Part shown: piece by piece, positions 13,784 to 15,028 of the stretch | How the letters are laid out: the number at the start of each line of letters is the position of its first letter | Position numbering within the stretch: the stretch's first letter is position 1 | NCBI GenBank assembly: GCA_002348465.1 | Contig: DEBI01000024.1 | Coordinates: 1-15,028 of the forward strand | DNA: 15,028 nt | Direction of reading: 5' to 3' | Source of the DNA: Gemmatimonadales bacterium UBA2960 | Lineage (GTDB): Bacteria; Gemmatimonadota; Gemmatimonadetes; Longimicrobiales; Gaopeijiaceae | Made by a program: the position numbers and the translations under genes | Notes under the pieces: generated by a model | Database searches by the model: none | What the model saw: only the letters and a program-made list of their open reading frames with translations | Told to the model about the DNA's origin: nothing

Positions 13784-14680
13784 ATGCAGCTTCATTCGAT
13801 GACTCAGACCGAGACTCGCCCGGATGCTATGGGTGACGTGCCGGGTATTTGTGAAATCCCATTAACCCGTGCGGTTGTTCAGTATAGGAATCTTCATGAG
13901 GCGGACACCTCGGGTGGCCGCATTGAAGATATCGGCCTTGCTCTGGTCGTCGACGGACGTTTTGCTTCTACAGCAGCAGCTGTTGACTTGGGCAGCGGCA
14001 ATGTGAAAGTGCTGGATTTGAGCACCGAACTAGTAGTGCTTGACTGGGTTTACGAGCCGACGGTGGAATATGTAGCGGCTTTAATTACCGAGTCTTCCGC
14101 TAGGCAGGAGTACGGTGCCATTAGAGCCTACAGCAGGAAACTTGGGCTTACGGTCCTCGAGCGCATCGGATTTGGGCCACTCTCTCGCCCGACCTTTCTT
14201 CGGGTCGGGTTCCGCGATATTTGTCGTGATCTTGACCTACATGAAGGAACTTCGATCCGCTTTAAGATGGGGCTGGGCCGTTTGACTCGGGCTTATCTGG
14301 ATTACGACACGTGCTCACTGTTGTTCAAGACAGCCTTCGAGGCGGCTGACCCACAGCTTGAGCACGCTCTTGGAGTGGCGTTCACCGAAGCGGATATCCA
14401 TCGGGAGGACCCGTCTTCCCGAACTGATGCGGTATCCTATCACGTCCGCTTTCCTGTTCCGTCAGGTCTAGGAGAAGCCCGTCTAGTATTGGGTCAGATG
14501 AGGCGTGGCTTGGTTGCTTTGATGGCCCGCTTCGAGGCAGAACGGTTCTCTTCGATCGAAGCTCTAATGAACACCTTTGGTGAACGTGAGACTCTGGCAG
14601 GGCTTCAGACCCAAGAACCGAGCGTGAGTACCGTCCGAATTCCGTCACCGATGGCGGCGGGGTCTGACTTCATCCACTGA
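13784..14680 (+). CDS. Hypothetical protein, 298 residues
   Basis: I do not recognise this protein. It is soluble, without signal peptide or membrane helix. Residues 22-105 look like alternating strands and turns (GICEIPLTRAVVQYRN, IEDIGLALVVDGRF, AVDLGSGNVKVLDLSTELVV). The region 106-195 is helical with basic patches, and the C-terminal part has strands (AVSYHVRFPVP, ARLVLGQM) then a long helix (RRGLVALMARFEAERFSSIE). A patch of acidic and aromatic residues (YLDYDTC, 171-177) lies mid-protein. The start is ATG 13784 because GGAGGAG (13772-13778) is five bases upstream; the in-frame GTG at 13727 would add 19 low-complexity residues and lacks a Shine-Dalgarno. A weak AAATGG/CCATTT stem at 14697-14721 follows the stop. 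It is divergent from the 283-residue gene. Confidence 0.72.
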   Translation: MQLHSMTQTETRPDAMGDVPGICEIPLTRAVVQYRNLHEADTSGGRIEDIGLALVVDGRFASTAAAVDLGSGNVKVLDLSTELVVLDWVYEPTVEYVAALITESSARQEYGAIRAYSRKLGLTVLERIGFGPLSRPTFLRVGFRDICRDLDLHEGTSIRFKMGLGRLTRAYLDYDTCSLLFKTAFEAADPQLEHALGVAFTEADIHREDPSSRTDAVSYHVRFPVPSGLGEARLVLGQMRRGLVALMARFEAERFSSIEALMNTFGERETLAGLQTQEPSVSTVRIPSPMAAGSDFIH

Positions 14681-14769
14681 TTGGTGTTCTCTGTCCAAAT
14701 GGTGTCGCATGGATGCCATTTAGGTCTTTAATTAGGACCGGTGGTTCACCCTCGGCGCCGTCGGAGAGA

Positions 14770-14800
14770 AGCGGTGACGCGAGCGCCGCTCGCTACCGCT
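14770..14800 (+). other. Nested GC-rich stem-loop
   Basis: AGCGGT (14770-14775) pairs with ACCGCT (14795-14800), and inside it GCGAGC (14779-14784) pairs with GCTCGC (14788-14793) around a GCC loop; only GAC on the left and T on the right stay unpaired. All twelve pairs are Watson-Crick. It has no T-run and lies in a gene-free stretch, so a small structured RNA or a protein-binding site are both possible. Confidence 0.5.
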
Positions 14801-14810
14801 GGACCGCTGG
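14795..14810 (+). repeat. Perfect tandem 8-base repeat
   Basis: ACCGCTGG occurs twice in direct succession. The first copy begins inside the right arm of the stem-loop at 14770-14800, so the second copy could offer an alternative pairing partner for AGCGGT. Confidence 0.6.
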
Positions 14811-15028
14811 AAGCCGCGTGAGCCGAGTAGGTGTCGAAAGTTCATGTTGCTTTGCCGTGATCGTGGCCCTCTGCCAGGCTACCCAGAGTTTGTGTGCTCA
14901 ATCGGTTGAACTTAGGCAATTAGTTTGAGCCACCTTAGGTGAGAAGGCGCGGTAATAGGCTCGCGAGGACTCTTTTTGATTCTCAAATGAGACCATGGAC
15001 TCATTTTATTTGCAATGTTTTCATCTGG

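Larger units (their letters stand above)
14681..15028. other. Gene-free tail with several inverted repeats
   Basis: No convincing gene lies here. It contains a weak low-G+C stem (AAATGG 14697-14702 / CCATTT 14716-14721), a strong nested stem-loop (14770-14800), a tandem ACCGCTGG repeat (14795-14810), an 11-base near-palindrome CACCTTAGGTG (14931-14941) and a stem AAATGAG (14985-14991) / CTCATTT (15000-15006) followed by TATTT. A 36-codon frame from GTG 14818, preceded by GGAAG, reads like a signal peptide (hydrophobic core, then SLCAQS) but stops at 14928; I do not call it a gene. The next gene must begin or end beyond the window. Confidence 0.6.

Noticed and set aside
1..15028. CRISPR array, tRNA, insertion sequence or prophage
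   Set aside because: No regularly spaced repeats, cloverleaf sequence, transposase, integrase or phage-type protein was seen.

Overview
The window reads as chromosomal DNA of a Gram-negative (diderm) bacterium of moderate G+C. Diderm identity is inferred from a heptosyltransferase-type GT9 enzyme next to a Kdo/WaaP-type LPS core kinase. Some features are reminiscent of Gemmatimonadota: DUF3108, a DUF6941-like protein, and the N-terminal helical module of the protein at 10581-11441. That placement is inference from memory, not a search. I see no insertion sequence, phage gene, CRISPR array, rRNA or tRNA. Seven of the sixteen complete genes appear to start at GTG or TTG, several with a good Shine-Dalgarno that fixes the start.

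Layout. (1) 1-1461, plus strand: the 3' part of a secreted DUF3108 protein, then a small membrane ICMT-like methyltransferase. (2) 5421-1503, minus strand: a compact four-gene unit of hydantoinase B-type subunit, DUF6941-like protein, LPS core kinase and GT9 glycosyltransferase, with gaps of 15 and 11 bases and a final 4-base ATGA overlap. It converges on the ICMT gene across a 41-base gap. (3) 5532-12339, plus strand: an 84-residue unknown protein, a zinc-ribbon protein with a good promoter and an RBS-masking hairpin, a TPR protein, a cupredoxin-like lipoprotein that has lost its copper ligands, an NAD-type isopropylmalate dehydrogenase-family enzyme, a thiolase, a double-spanning membrane protein and a 3-hydroxybutyryl-CoA dehydrogenase. 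(4) A two-way terminator at 12431-12463 separates this run from rpsU (bS21, minus strand). (5) Two unrecognised genes are transcribed divergently (13663-12812 and 13784-14680). (6) A gene-free tail (14681-15028) holds a strong nested stem-loop and a tandem 8-base repeat.

How the genes fit together: the kinase and glycosyltransferase should modify the LPS inner core. The thiolase and hydroxyacyl-CoA dehydrogenase supply two consecutive steps of short-chain acyl-CoA beta-oxidation or acetoacetyl-CoA metabolism, and the membrane protein between them is closely packed enough to be co-transcribed. The hydantoinase B gene lacks its usual hyuA partner here. No clear new defence or mobile system is visible. 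The best candidates for something undescribed are the hyuB/LPS operon, the leader hairpin of the zinc-ribbon gene, the copper-less cupredoxin, and the structured tail.
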